Shown here one piece after another: positions 8,572 to 19,749 of a stretch of 26,245 nucleotides of DNA. The notes under the pieces were generated by a model. The model saw only the letters and a program-made list of their open reading frames with translations, was not told the DNA's origin and did not search any database. The stretch comes from Phanerochaete sordida (Eukaryota > Basidiomycota > Agaricomycetes > Polyporales > Phanerochaetaceae). Positions within the stretch are counted from its first letter, which is position 1. Each line of letters opens with the position of its first letter. The position numbers were made by a program, and so were the translations under genes. The stretch spans positions 1 to 26,245 of the forward strand of contig BPQB01000165.1 of NCBI GenBank assembly GCA_019973155.2. The letters are read 5' to 3'.

Positions 8572-11443
8572 CTATTGCTTACGGAGACGCTTTGAAGGGC
8601 CCACCTCGACGACTGCGCTGCCAACGGGCTTACGGCCGCGCTGCGACCGCCGAACAGGCTCGTCATCACCGGGTACAGCTTCGCTGCGGCGCCTCTTGCG
8701 CGACTGCAGGGACACCACGGTGCCGTTCGCGTGGTCAAGGCCATCTTGTTCATCGTGACTGTCGTCCGAATGGGCCGCCTGCTCGACGAGCATGGACTCG
8801 AGTGCCCAGGTGACGTCGTCGACAGCCGCCGACCAATCCGCTTGGATCGCGCCAGCTTTCTCGGCCCACCACTGTAGGCACAGAAGAACCAGGAGAAGCC
8901 CTCGCTTCCCTGGCTTCTGCAAAGCGTCCCAGGGTCCGATAGGCTGCCGAACGAGGCGTCCGGTCGCGTCGATCGTGCGCCAGGCAGGCTGCATGCCGCG
9001 CCACCACGCCCACCACTGGTTCGCGAATTCGCGTACGTCGTCGATGGGTGGGGTCTTCGCGTACACGCGCCGTTGGTGCCCCATCCAGAATCCCACCTGG
9101 CTGGGCCGGCCCTCTGTTGGCAGTGATCCCTAGAAACATGTGAGTAAAGGACTTGTATCGCTTCTGAACGGGATATCTCACCTTGGTCTCGAAAGACTGC
9201 TGCCGTTCGACTTCAGTCCACGCGACGAGCGCGCGTTCGAAGCGCTCTCCGAGTTTCGCGCTGCTGAGGTACGTGTATCCGGCATCGAGCCACTCCGGCC
9301 ACCCGTCAGGGTTGACGGTGTGGAATAGGAGGGCGCGCGGTGCAGCGCCGCGGACCAGCTGAGAGCTGAGGAGTGGCAGTGGAGTCGTTGGGTGCCCCGA
9401 ATCCTGCAGCTGAGCTGCGCCAGCCTCGGGGGATGTGATCGGCTGCGAGGGTGGGGGCTGAGGAATCTTCTTCGGGACAGGGCGGGGCTTGGGCTTCGAT
9501 TGAGGTTGGAGCGGCGTGGACGATAAAGGGGGTTGGGCTGGCGGTGCGGACGACGAGGGAAGGACTGGCTGGCCTGGCGGTGCGGACGACGACAAGGGCT
9601 GAGCCGGCGCGGACGATGTAGGCGGCTGCGGGACCGACGACGGCGAGGTCGACGAGGGTGACGGCGACGGGGACGGCGATGGGGACAGGGACGGCGGCGG
9701 CGGCGGCGCGCGCATGTCGGAGGGAGGCGGCGACGGCGGCGCGAGTGTACCACTCGCGTCAGCAGGCGGCGGCGGCGGCGACGCACGCGTGTCGGCAGGT
9801 GGCGGTGGCTGTTGCTGTTGCTGCGACGTCTCGCGCGATGGGGATGTCGAAGGCGGTGTCGCCCAAGGGAATGTGCCGAAGGTAAGCGTCATCGCCCGGT
9901 TGCGGGCGATGTTTTCTTCGCGCTCCAGTTCGAATCCGTCGGTGGCGAAGATGTCCTGCAGCCTGCGCGCGCGTTCTTGGCCCCGTAGCGCATCGACGGA
10001 GGCTCGTAGGTGCGGGCCGAGCTCGGCAGTCTTCCACCACGCTTCGAGGTCGCGCAGCTCGGCGTCGTCGACGTTGCGCTGCTCGCGCCTGGCTTGTGGA
10101 CGCTGCTTGCGCTTGCTGGTGTTCTTACTGGTGTTCTTGCGGGGCCGCTTCTTGATCAAAGGTTCGTCTTCGCTCTCGTCTTCGTCGTCATCCTCCTCGT
10201 CCTCTTCTTCTTCATCGCCTGCTTCCTGATCCTTCCCGTGCCTGTATTCCTCAGCCCTAACCTCCGGTTGCACCGGCTCAGCCGTCTCTCCGTCTGCCTC
10301 TCCACCGTCCTGGCTCTGAGTTTCCACGCGGGCATATCCAGCAGCTGCAACTCATATTTAGAACTCGCTGAGGTAGACATCACACGGTACTTACGATTGC
10401 AATGGATGACGAACTTCGAGAATTGTTTGATTGCGAGTTTGAAGCCCTCGGGGTCATAGTCCGACCACTTCTGGGATGGCGCGGTCGCCGTCGGGACGCT
10501 CATACCCGCGTGGACAGCTTTCAGATGCAGCTGTGTCGAGCCGGGGGGCGGGGGACTGCCGGAGATGATGCTCACGCACGTACCGGACGCTTTCGCGAGG
10601 AATTCGGCGAAGGGCAGGGCGATTTCGGCGAATGCTGCGCGCGCGCTGGGGACCGGTCAGTCGCAATAACCCACGCATTAAAAAACACGACATACCGCTC
10701 TTGCGCCTCAGGAGTGTCCTCGAGAGTGCCCGTGACGGTCGACTTGATCGTGTGGTAGTGCTCCATCTCCTCGTTGAACTCCGCCTGAGCCTCTGCCTCG
10801 AAAACCTTCTGCTGCTCCTCATCGGCCTCCTCCCATAGCACCCGAGAGATCCTGCAGCGCTCGCCGATGTCCTTCGCGAGCTTGTCGGCATCGTTGGGAT
10901 GCAGCCGCAAGTACTCTTCGTTGATCTTGTCGGTGTTCCGGGACATCCAGTATTGCCATCCTGGGAGTTTGCGCGGCGGGATGACTTCCGGGTTGCACAG
11001 CGCTTCGAAGAGAAGGCTGAAGACTTCGGCCTTGGTGCGACGGTCCTTGGCTTCCTGGCGTCGAAACCAGCCTTTCACAGACTGCACACACCGCGGGGTC
11101 AGCTTTGCCAAGCAAGAGTCGATTTTCTACGCACCGCATTGGTTGATTTAATTATTTCCGACTTGCGCGCCTGGATTTCGTCGGACACATCGTCCTCGAG
11201 ACGTGCGAGGTCGTCGGGCGTTGGATCCTGTTCGAGGGGCACCCAGAATGGGAATTTCAGCCAGTACTCTGGGTGGATCCTGTCCCAGAAGCTTTTGAAA
11301 CGGTGGGTCGGGACGAGGGCGAGGTAGTCGGGGAGGAGGGTGAAGAGGAACTCGAGCCTGGCGCCCTTGAACTTCCCTTGGTTGCCGGGCTTGCCGCCTT
11401 TGGCCTTCGACTTCCGCACACGCGTCTTCTTGTGCTTTCCCAT
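8572..11443 (-). CDS. KDZ-associated 873-aa basic, proline-rich protein of unknown function (6 exons)
   Basis: Exons on the minus strand are 11443-11135, 11081-10696, 10645-10576, 10530-10395, 10344-9182 and 9129-8572. Introns are 45-53 bp with donors GTGCGT, GTATGT, GTGAGC, GTAAGT and GTGAGA. Total coding length is 2622 bp, with every phase closing. The start is MGKHKKTRVRKSKAK, a very basic N-terminus. An aromatic-rich region follows (LEFLFTLLPDYLAL, FKSFWDRIHPEYWLKFP), then a Glu-rich helical segment and an acidic tract. Next come a Lys/Arg tract (KKRPRKN) and a long Pro/Ser linker with a Gln run. A Trp-rich C-terminal domain (FANQWWAWWRGMQPAW) ends in basic NLS-like clusters. Similar N-termini are, from memory, common in Agaricomycete hypothetical proteins; the function is unknown. 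Nuclear localisation and a role in transposition are inferences from basic clusters and position. Confidence 0.8.
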
Positions 11444-11623
11444 GGCACAATGTCGGGATGTTGCGTTCAGGGTCGTAGGCCTGGATCGTCAGGGTCCTCT
11501 CGAGTATCCAGGTCACTCCTGCCAAATGCAGGTGTAGACGCCCAATGCCAGGCCCGGCCCGGCGGTGGCTTTAAAATTTCAATCCTCATCCACAGCGACG
11601 ATCTTCGTGACCTCCACCAGCGG
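11444..11623. promoter_or_regulatory. Divergent promoter region between two KDZ accessory genes
   Basis: Only 180 bp separate the start codons of the leftward gene (11443) and the rightward gene (11624). A TTTAAAAT element at about 11570 lies about 50 bp before the rightward ATG. Sharing of regulatory sequence by the two genes is likely from this spacing but is inferred. Confidence 0.45.
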
Positions 11624-12994
11624 ATGTCGTCTGACGTCGCCCCTCGTTGGAAGTGGATATTCCCCGACTGGCCTGAGCCTGGCTACTACCGTGGCGGCTG
11701 GATCCTCGACCCCCTCCGGTACCCCGAAATCGACTACACCGTTCAGCCCTTCGACCAGCCGCGCCCGCGCGTTTACTGCGACTGTTTCGTCGTGTTCGTG
11801 GGAAGGAACCCGGGGCTTTACTATACCTGGTGCGTGTACTAAAAGATCCAGTTTGGCATTTCTGACCCAAGCTCCAGGAAGGAAGCAAGGAAGCAAGTCA
11901 ACGATTTTGTTGGCTGTCAGTTCATTCGGTGTATCAGCGTCAAGGAAGCGCAAGTCGCCTGGCACCTCGGCGCCGACGTCGTCATGAGTCGTGAACGAGC
12001 ACTGACTCCCCCCCCCGAGCGCATGGGGTGTGCAGCTCCAGCTCGAACAGGCGACCGACGACCTCCCATCCCCCGCGTCGTCGTCCCCTTCCCCGTCCCC
12101 GTCTCGCGAGTCCCCGCCCCTCCCTGATTACGAGTCACAGCCAGCTTCCCCGGTCCCCCCTGCGTCCCAGCTCCCGTCTCAGCCCGTGCCCCCGCCTGCG
12201 TCCCCGTCCGCTGCCGAACCTCGCGAGGGGACCCCCATTCCATCGGAAAACCCGCCTCTCGCGTCGTCCCAGCCGGTCCCTCCTGCCAAATCCAGGACCG
12301 TGATAACGATCTCCAGCGATGAGGATGAGATTCGGCCGATGCCGGTGCGCTTCAAGGGGAAGAACGTGATGCGCGTGCGCACCCCGGCCGTCCTCTCGGC
12401 TTTGACGAAGCTGCAGTCCGCAATGGCTCCATTCCCCCCCTCCTCACCCGGCGACGAGCAGCCGAGCTCACGCGCATCAGCACCGAGCACGCGGTCCACC
12501 ACGCTGTCTTCGGCCTCGTCCGAGGAGACCAAAGGCAGCGTCATCGACATAGACGACGACGACGACAGCGCGATCGACATCGACGACGTCGACCAAGGCG
12601 GCCCCAAGGCGCCCTTCACGCAAGCCGCTGCCCCGTCTCCTCTCGCCTCCGCTCCCGGCCCGTCATCGTCTCTCGCCACCGCCGCCGGCCCGTCGTCGTC
12701 ACTCGCCGCCTCGAGCTTCGCACCCTCGCCCTCCGTCGCGACGACCGTTCGCGGACCGCACTACCCTTTCGTCTGGGTTGTCCTGCGCGGTCGCCGGCCT
12801 GGTGTGTACCGCACTCAGTACGTACCGCCGTCTGCTCTCCGCTGCGCATACTGATTCATCGTCGCAGCGCGCTCGCAATGGCCAAGTGTGGTCCCTTCGC
12901 GGAGGGCAAGATCGTCTCGTCTCGGTCCGAGAGCCACGGACAACGCACGTTCACGAGGGAGTTCATGAAGGGACGGGTCGTTCGCCTCAAGTAG
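11624..12994 (+). CDS. Protein with two RNase H1 N-terminal/viroplasmin-like domains, KDZ-associated
   Basis: Exon 1 is 11624-11829 and begins MSSDVAPRWKWIFPDW. A 48-bp intron (11830-11877) joins it to exon 2. The junction recreates the motif FVVFVGRNPGLYYTW then KEARKQVNDFVGC, typical of the small RNase H1 N-terminal (hybrid-binding)/viroplasmin fold. A Pro/Ser linker, an acidic Asp/Ile repeat and Ala/Ser-rich sequence follow in frame 0 (to 12817). A 50-bp intron (12818-12867) leads to the last exon (12868-12994). That junction gives a second, more divergent copy: FVWVVLRGRRPGVYRT, then KCGPFAEGKIVSS. Between exon 2 (frame 2) and the linker (frame 0) the frame changes near a run of nine C (12008-12016). 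Either a 55-bp intron (about 11981-12035, weak donor) or a one-base indel must explain it. No catalytic RNase H domain follows. A nucleic-acid-binding role in transposition is inferred. Confidence 0.65.
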
Positions 12995-15655
12995 ACTACG
13001 GATTGTTGCATGTTCTGTATATACCCAACAAGCTCTGTGTCCGCCTGCTTTCTGGAGGCTCGTGAACGTCCGAAAATGGCTGAGCAAAGCGGCGTCGATG
13101 AAGTGTGAGGTCGCGCGCGCACATTTGTCAACGTGTTTACTAAGCAGCGCAGGCGAAAGCGCGAAGTCTTGAGCGCAGCCGTGACGTCATTGCGCCGCTT
13201 ATGCCAGATTGGGCAGCCCGCCCTGTCCTGATTCGGAAGGAAGGTGACCCAGAAAGGCAAGTGCCCCCGCCGTCAGGTTCATGTGTTTGAGGCCGACTCC
13301 CTTCTACTTGCCCGTCCCCTGCGTTATAGGTCCACCAAAGGCACGTAATGTAACACCAAGCATTAGAGAGAGCTTTTGCAGCCCTTAGATAGCCTTCTGC
13401 ACGCTTCAATATCAATGAATATCCCATTTCTTCACCGAGGACCCTTGGTTCAAGCCAATGCAGCGGATCTGCAGCAAGAGTGGGGCATCTGTGTGCCTCA
13501 CGCGCTTCGGACAGTATTACGGTCATCAGTACCTATTGTTTGGTATGCTTTGGGTGAGTTGGGAGCTATGTATGAAGTAGGGGAAGGGGTAATGAAGGCC
13601 CAGATTGACCCCTAGTCAGAACGTCGCTTTGGCGGTACTCACATGCTCCTGCCCATGGCAGAACGTTTGGGAATACTGTTGAGATGATGCAAGCGAAATT
13701 TCTAATGTGTTGGTTACATCACATGACCGCCAAATTGCCAAATAAGGAAACCGTACCCGGAACTGTGTACAGCACGGCGTTGCTGTATATGGGGGTATGT
13801 GGTGGTAGAAACGTTCGGGATGTTGACCGACAGTACTGCAGAAGCTATAAAATAATTGGTACCGAAATTGCATGAGCCGCGGCGTGGATATGCCCCGGTC
13901 TATACCCCGCAAGGCCCCTTCTCGCAGAGCGTCGCAAACAATCCTCGCACAGATATCGTTCGCGGCGTACATAAATCTCCATAAACTCTCATAATTACCT
14001 TCATATGCTATATCATCCTGTGGCCAACTTTGGTACATGAGCTGTTCGTCGTCGAATGTCTATGTATGTGTCAAGCTCGGTTTGCATGGAGGGAGCCTAC
14101 CTTCATAGCACCTAGGTGGATCGCCATGCATACAGAGCTCTTAAAAATATGATCTCTGCGGTATGTATGTCCCTGACAATACTATAGATGATATGTACAG
14201 CCGATCCGGCAAATTTCGTGGTGTAAAGTGTACGCACGAACGGTGAGCTCAGGATGCGAGCATTTGGTACACTGGGTTTCACTCGTATCTCACCGCTGCA
14301 CGTACGCGTCACATTGTGGTAACATCGGGTCGACGGGAATTTCGGTATGTACGTTCTATGCACATATTAAACATGTATCGGCGATTCTCCGAAGCCATTT
14401 TCGTCCTGTGTACTACTGTACGGTGTACAATGTCGAGAGGTCGCTGAGCGTCTACGCGCGGTGTAGGGTCTCGACCGCCCGCCAACACGCCTGCAGCGCA
14501 CGACCTACTTCCACCACTGGCCCGCTCATGTCCCTGCTCCGCAACCTCTTCTTCTCACCGCTCGCTACGGCCTGTCGCCGACCTTCTGGTCCCCTCTCTT
14601 CGCCACGCCCTCGCAGGTAAGGCATCCGTCAGCCGCCTCCCGAGAACACGATGTTTACCTTTGGACGTTCTGCAGCCCGATGAACGGAAGCTCGAAGTCT
14701 TGGGAGCCCCTGGTCCCGTGGAACAAGGCGACATACAAGCAAGTCTAGGCGACGCCTCGCGGAAGCTAGTCCACGTCGGAGGACTGAGTGCGATTGCGAG
14801 GAGCGTAGGATCGGGACATGGGCAAGTCCACTGGAGGTATGTCTGCGCTCGGCAGTATCGCCGGCACACAGTGCTGGTTGTCTATGCTGATTGTATGCAT
14901 TGTGAATAGGATATCGAGTACGCCAGGCATCTTCTGTCTGCACCATCCGAATGTTCTGCCCATTACACCGACCGCCAGACCTACTCCCACGGCACGCGCA
15001 CCGCCTACGTGCGCTGCAGACACCCGACTGAAGCCACCTTGCCCATTAAGACACTTCACGTACCACGGCATAGGCATGTCGCGCGGACGCCTACATTGCG
15101 CGGCGGATCTCCGTCGCTATATGTGCAAGAACCAGAGCCGTAGGTTGCCCCACTCGTCTAGAAGTATGCGTTCTGACAGCTTTCCACAGTCCCAAACGCT
15201 CTCCACCACTCAAAGCCCCCCACATATTCCCCTACTCGCCCTCATCCAGCAAGCGTGGCCGTCGGCCCGTCGCGGGTGTTTGGGCATCCCGACGCGTCGC
15301 GGGTCGCGAACCTCCGCGCTTTGCGCAGGGTGCGGCGGGTGTTTGACGCGGCGAGGAGCGGCGGAGCTCCTTGACACGTTACTTTATGGGCATATGCGAC
15401 TTCCTCGCCGGCTCGCCGAACGCTGCTGAGCGAATCGCAGCGGACGCCACTCTGGCGGCCGGCCGCGCCTCTCTGCGCGACGCGAGTTGCGCGACGCGCC
15501 GCGCGACAGACTCGCGACCTCGGGCGCTTCGTGCGGTCTCGCCCGTAGAGCCGGTACCTCAATTTTCCACTTTCCTCTCCGCCATTTTTTTTACTCTGCG
15601 TATCCTACCTCCTGTTCCTCTCCGTCTCTTGTCCCGCCCAGCCCATTCCACGCTC
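12995..15655. other. Gene-free interior of the KDZ element
   Basis: About 2.7 kb holds only short overlapping open frames with no recognisable domain or consistent splice pattern. From about 13320 to 14460 it is distinctly A+T-richer than the flanking genes. From about 15250 to 15545 it becomes very CpG-rich, with repeated CGCG motifs. It probably contains the transposase promoter; nothing else is supported. Confidence 0.5.
15566..15655 (+). promoter_or_regulatory. Pyrimidine-rich core promoter/5' UTR of the transposase gene
   Basis: A C/T-dominated tract with an eight-T run lies directly before the chosen ATG at 15656, as is common at fungal transcription starts. No TATA box is visible within 100 bp. 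Confidence 0.35.
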
Positions 15656-18600
15656 ATGGCCATGCTCAATCGAGTCGCGAAGAGCGTAGTGTCAAACAAC
15701 CAGCGAAAGCGGAAGCTCGCGTTTGAGCACGACTCGATCGAATTATCCCTCTCTGACCTCGAAGAAGACCGCCAGCCCGTGTCAGTAAAGTGCCAGGTTG
15801 AAGAACTCTCGAAGGACAGACGACGGGTATCCCGCTGCGAACACCATGTCGACGTCACAGCGGAGAAGGTACCGGCGGCGGATCCGCTGGACACGCCCGC
15901 GGACGACTATTTCTTCGACCTCGGCACTATCGACGTCGAAGCAGTGCAGACAGAGAAGAGGACATTGAAGAGGGACAGCGAGTCTCGCAAGCACAGATAT
16001 GTATCGTCGGTGAGTAACGTATTAATCGCTAGAGGGGTCGCGATACTAACAAATTCCTGCAGGATCGTCCACTCAAGAACTGGATCCCTCTGCGAGAGGA
16101 GTATCTCGACGAACTCATACAAGTTGAAGGACGCGGATCGCACGACACGCCAATTTGTCCGACATGCAAAGAGGACCCGGCCATCGCGGAGCCGCTCTAC
16201 CGCTGCCAAGACTGCCTGTACATCCAGCCGAGGTGCCGCGGATGCGTGCTGGCCGCGCATGAACACCTTCCGTTCCACAGAATTGAGGTGAGTACTTGAT
16301 CATTTGGCGATGTTCGTGACTTATCTTGCTATTAGAAATGGAACGGCACGTTTTTCATCAAGACGACCTTGCAAGCCCTCGGCCTGGTCGTGCAGCTAGG
16401 TCACGCGGTCGGGGCTACGTGCAGCAACCCGGTACCGGCGCGACAACGCCTCGTCGTCATCAGTACGAACGGCATTCACCCCGTATCGCTTCGCTACTGC
16501 GGCTGCGATCACCAGGCGGCCGCAGGTAATCATCGGCAGCAACTCCTCCGCGCGCGACTCTACCCGGCAACCGACCAAGAACCCATGACATGCGCAACGT
16601 TCGCGGTGCTCGAAGCCGTCCATATGCAGAACGTGCAAGCAAAATCGGGAGTGTACGACCTGTACAAGGCCCTCGAACGCCTGACGGACAATACCGGGCT
16701 TCACCAGGTCCGCGTAAGTCCTGCCCTAGTTGTCTTGTCCATGTACCGTGCTCTAACTACTTACCGATGTCTAGAATTGTTACAAAGCCTTTTTACGCAT
16801 GGTACGGCAATGGAAGCACTTGAAGATGCTCAAACGGGCCGGACGCGGGCAGGATCCGACGGGGATCAGCGGTACGAAAGAGGGCGAACTCGTCGTCGAG
16901 TGCCCTGCATGTCCGCACCCAGGGATCAACCTCCCAGACGACTGGCAGAGCGTTCGCGAGGATCTAAAGTGAGTAACATCTCGCTTTTCGAATACGCGCG
17001 AGCTGACATGTGATCGTAGGTACCTGTACTGGATGTACGTCTCGCTTGACGCGTGCTTCCGCGTCAAGCGCTACGACATCTCAGACACGGAGAAGGACCC
17101 CGTGCTTGACGATGGCCTCGCGTACTTCGTCAAGGGCGAGCCGTACAAGGAACAGCTCAAGAAGTACAAGAACCAGAAAGCGGTATGTGCTCCGTGCACT
17201 CTGGCGAGCCTGGAGCTCGTGCTGACGCCATACCACCGCAGATGTCGACCTGCACTGGGCTGGCAGCCCTGGACCACGCCGACACCAAATTTTCGAAGGG
17301 CTACGACGCGACAGGCATCGGCGCCTGTATTGACGGCCGACATGAATTCATGCTACCGAACGGCGTGGGCGACCTCCAGAAGGGAGAAAGGTGAGTTTCA
17401 CTATGCTATCTATCCAGATGCGTGCTGACTCTCAGACGTTAGGCATATCAACATGGACTACGTGTACGGCGCATCGCTCCGACACTTCCCGGACGTCGAC
17501 ATCATGACGATGTACGACATCGTCTGCCAGTGGGCCGTCCACCTCGAGGCGCGCATGGCCGACATGCCTGAAGACCTTAGGATCCAGGTTGCCAGGTTCA
17601 AGGAGCTACGGTACGCGATCGGGAAGCTCCACTGGCACGGGCACAAGAAGGAGGGCCACTCCCGCTTTTCCCTCAACTACCTGTTCGGCTCGTCGCGTAC
17701 GGACGGCGAGGGCATCGAGCGACGCTGGTGGGACATTCAACCAGTCGCAAATAGCACGAAGATGATGGGCCCGGGGGGACGCGAGGCGACTCTGAATGAC
17801 GTATGGGGCTTCGCAAACTGGATGAAGACCATTGGTTTGCGTGCGTCGTCCCTGTCTGTGCGCGTGTGGAATATACTGACCCTTTCGCAGCCTCCGAACT
17901 TTGTCGGAAGTTCATGCACGCCGTGCAGCAGGCCAAGGAACAAGAAGAAGAGTTCGAGGCGTTCTCACGCTCGTTCTCCCCTGCGACGATCGAGGCCTGG
18001 GAGAAGATGGTCACCGACTGGGAGCGTGATCACACGAATCACGAAGACCCTTATGTTGCGCCCCAGGATGGTCAGTGAATCACACACTACGGACGTCCGT
18101 GTACTGATATGTTATCATAGCCATCACCGAAGCCCAGGTCAAGCGCACGCTTGCCCAGGAAGAAGAGGAGAGGGTGCGAACAGGGAAGAAGACTGCCCTG
18201 CACGACGTGTCGCCGTCGTCGTTCCTGACAATCGGTCTCGAACTCGAGGAGCAACAGTGAGTTGATTTCCCTGGCGTATTTGATCCCATACTCACGCATG
18301 AATTAGACGAGTCTTACGCCGCGATGCTGTGCGGGAAAGCAAGACGACAACGGGAGCAACGAAGACGTTTGAAAGTCGGACGACGCTCACGCGGCGGATT
18401 ACTCGCTTCCGCGAGATCCAGGCCGTGTACATGCCGATTGTCCCCAGCCTGCTGGCGGATGCCTCCGAAATCCGCTCCACCGAATCAGGCGTTGCGGAAG
18501 CCGGCGGCGACGCCACTGCCCCGCCGAAGGCCAAGGAAACCGTTCAGCTCGCGGAGCACATGCCGCTCCTCCTTCCATCAGGCGTGCTCAAGACCGAACG

Positions 18601-19749
18601 CGATCCCCTTCCCACTCCCCAGATCTCGCAGCCCGCTGCCGTCACGACCGACGCTGACGTCGGTACCACCAGCGCTAGCGTCTCTGGCCAGTCGACCCCG
18701 GTAGCACGCGAGTCTCCTCCACCCCACATACCCGAGCTGGGCCCCGAAACTGCCCAATTCGAGGAACGGGCGCGCCGCCGTTCGAGGCTGCTCGAGAGTC
18801 TCGCGCCCGACTTGGTCGCGTCGGAGGCGCGGCTTCGTCAAGCGCAGTGCAGCGACGCGCTGGAAGATCTGCGAACAAAGCTCCATATCCGCAGCCGGTT
18901 CCGCCAGTACAAGCGCCTCAACGTGCGGAACCAGCACCGCAACCAGCGCGCCAACGACACTCTAGTGAAGATCGAAACTCGCCTGCAGTTCGCCGCGGAC
19001 AAGTACCGCGCTGCGCGCGATGCCCTCCGGTCTCTCGTGGGCGACGCCGCAACGTGGCAGGCACAGTACGCGTCGGATTACCCCGACCTACGGCACGACG
19101 ACGTCCGACCATTTGACGAAGACGATGCAGACACCAAGACGAGGAAGCAGAAGATGAGGAAGACGAAGAAGAAACAGATCGCTGAGGGCTCGCGTAAGGT
19201 GTCGTGGATTTGGCGCGGAGCAGGCAGCACGGATGGCGAGGGTATTAGTGCCGGTATGTCATTCACTGCCCTTCTTATCTTCTGCTCTTACAAACATTCA
19301 CAGGCGTCCGAGTCGAATGGATGAAAGCCCGCGCACGCTGCAAGCGCTGGGGAGAAGAACTCAAACTCCTACCAGAGGAGATGCGGCGTACTGTGGTGTA
19401 CCACAGCTGGAAGGCCGAGTGGTGGGCAAAACGCGCCAGCCTCCGACCGGACGCCTCAGCGGCCCTTCGAGAGGGCCTCGCCGCGTACGCGCATCGACAG
19501 GCTGCAATCCGCCGCGGTCTTTCGGCACAGGCCGACGCACTTTGGAAAAAGACAACGCGCGCCCTCTCCAAGGCCGCAGGATCCTCTCCGGAGCATTCGA
19601 AGGCCGTTGTCAAGTCCAGCACCGCAGACGATGACCTTGAGGACTTTGGCGGGGACGACACAGATGACGACGAGGACGAGGACGGCGTTCAGGGGCTCGA
19701 GGAAAGCGAGGCCATAATTGCGTACATGGAATTGGATCTCGGGCTGTAG
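15656..19749 (+). CDS. KDZ transposase with CxC2 cysteine cluster (11 exons, 1187 aa)
   Basis: Exons: 15656-16009, 16063-16287, 16336-16713, 16775-16968, 17020-17182, 17242-17390, 17443-17834, 17891-18070, 18121-18256, 18307-19253 and 19304-19749. Total is 3564 bp, with all phases closing; most donors are GTGAGT, GTAAGT or GTATGT. After a charged N-terminus, the CxC2 cluster uses C150, C153, C166, C169, C176 and C179, then H184 and H186. It runs into FHRIEKWNG, ALGLVVQLGH, NGIHPVSLRYCGC and ECPACPHPG. The RNase H-fold core keeps D394 (SLDACF), the motif GRHEF..NGVGDLQKGER, D513 (YDIVCQW), LHWHGHK, and E577/E580 (DGEGIERRWW) with TKMMGPGGR. The C-terminal ~450 residues are charged and coiled-coil-like with acidic stretches. 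It would cut and join the element's ends in the nucleus. Family recognition is strong; activity is not shown. Confidence 0.92.

Noticed and set aside
11830..11871. 42-bp version of the first intron of the RNase H1-N-like gene
   Set aside because: Too short, with the branch site too close to the acceptor. The 48-bp version recreates the conserved Trp of the YYTW motif.
13616..14038. Minus-strand open frame of 140 codons in the KDZ interior
   Set aside because: No domain, A+T-rich composition unlike the other genes of the element, and no supporting promoter or splice pattern.
14818..15429. Plus-strand open frame of 203 codons before the transposase
   Set aside because: Composition is Arg/Ser/Pro shadow-like, no motif, and it does not splice convincingly into the transposase.
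15371..15655. Upstream extension of transposase exon 1
   Set aside because: The first ATG in a sensible context is at 15656 after a pyrimidine tract; the upstream codons are Arg/Ala-rich CpG-island sequence.
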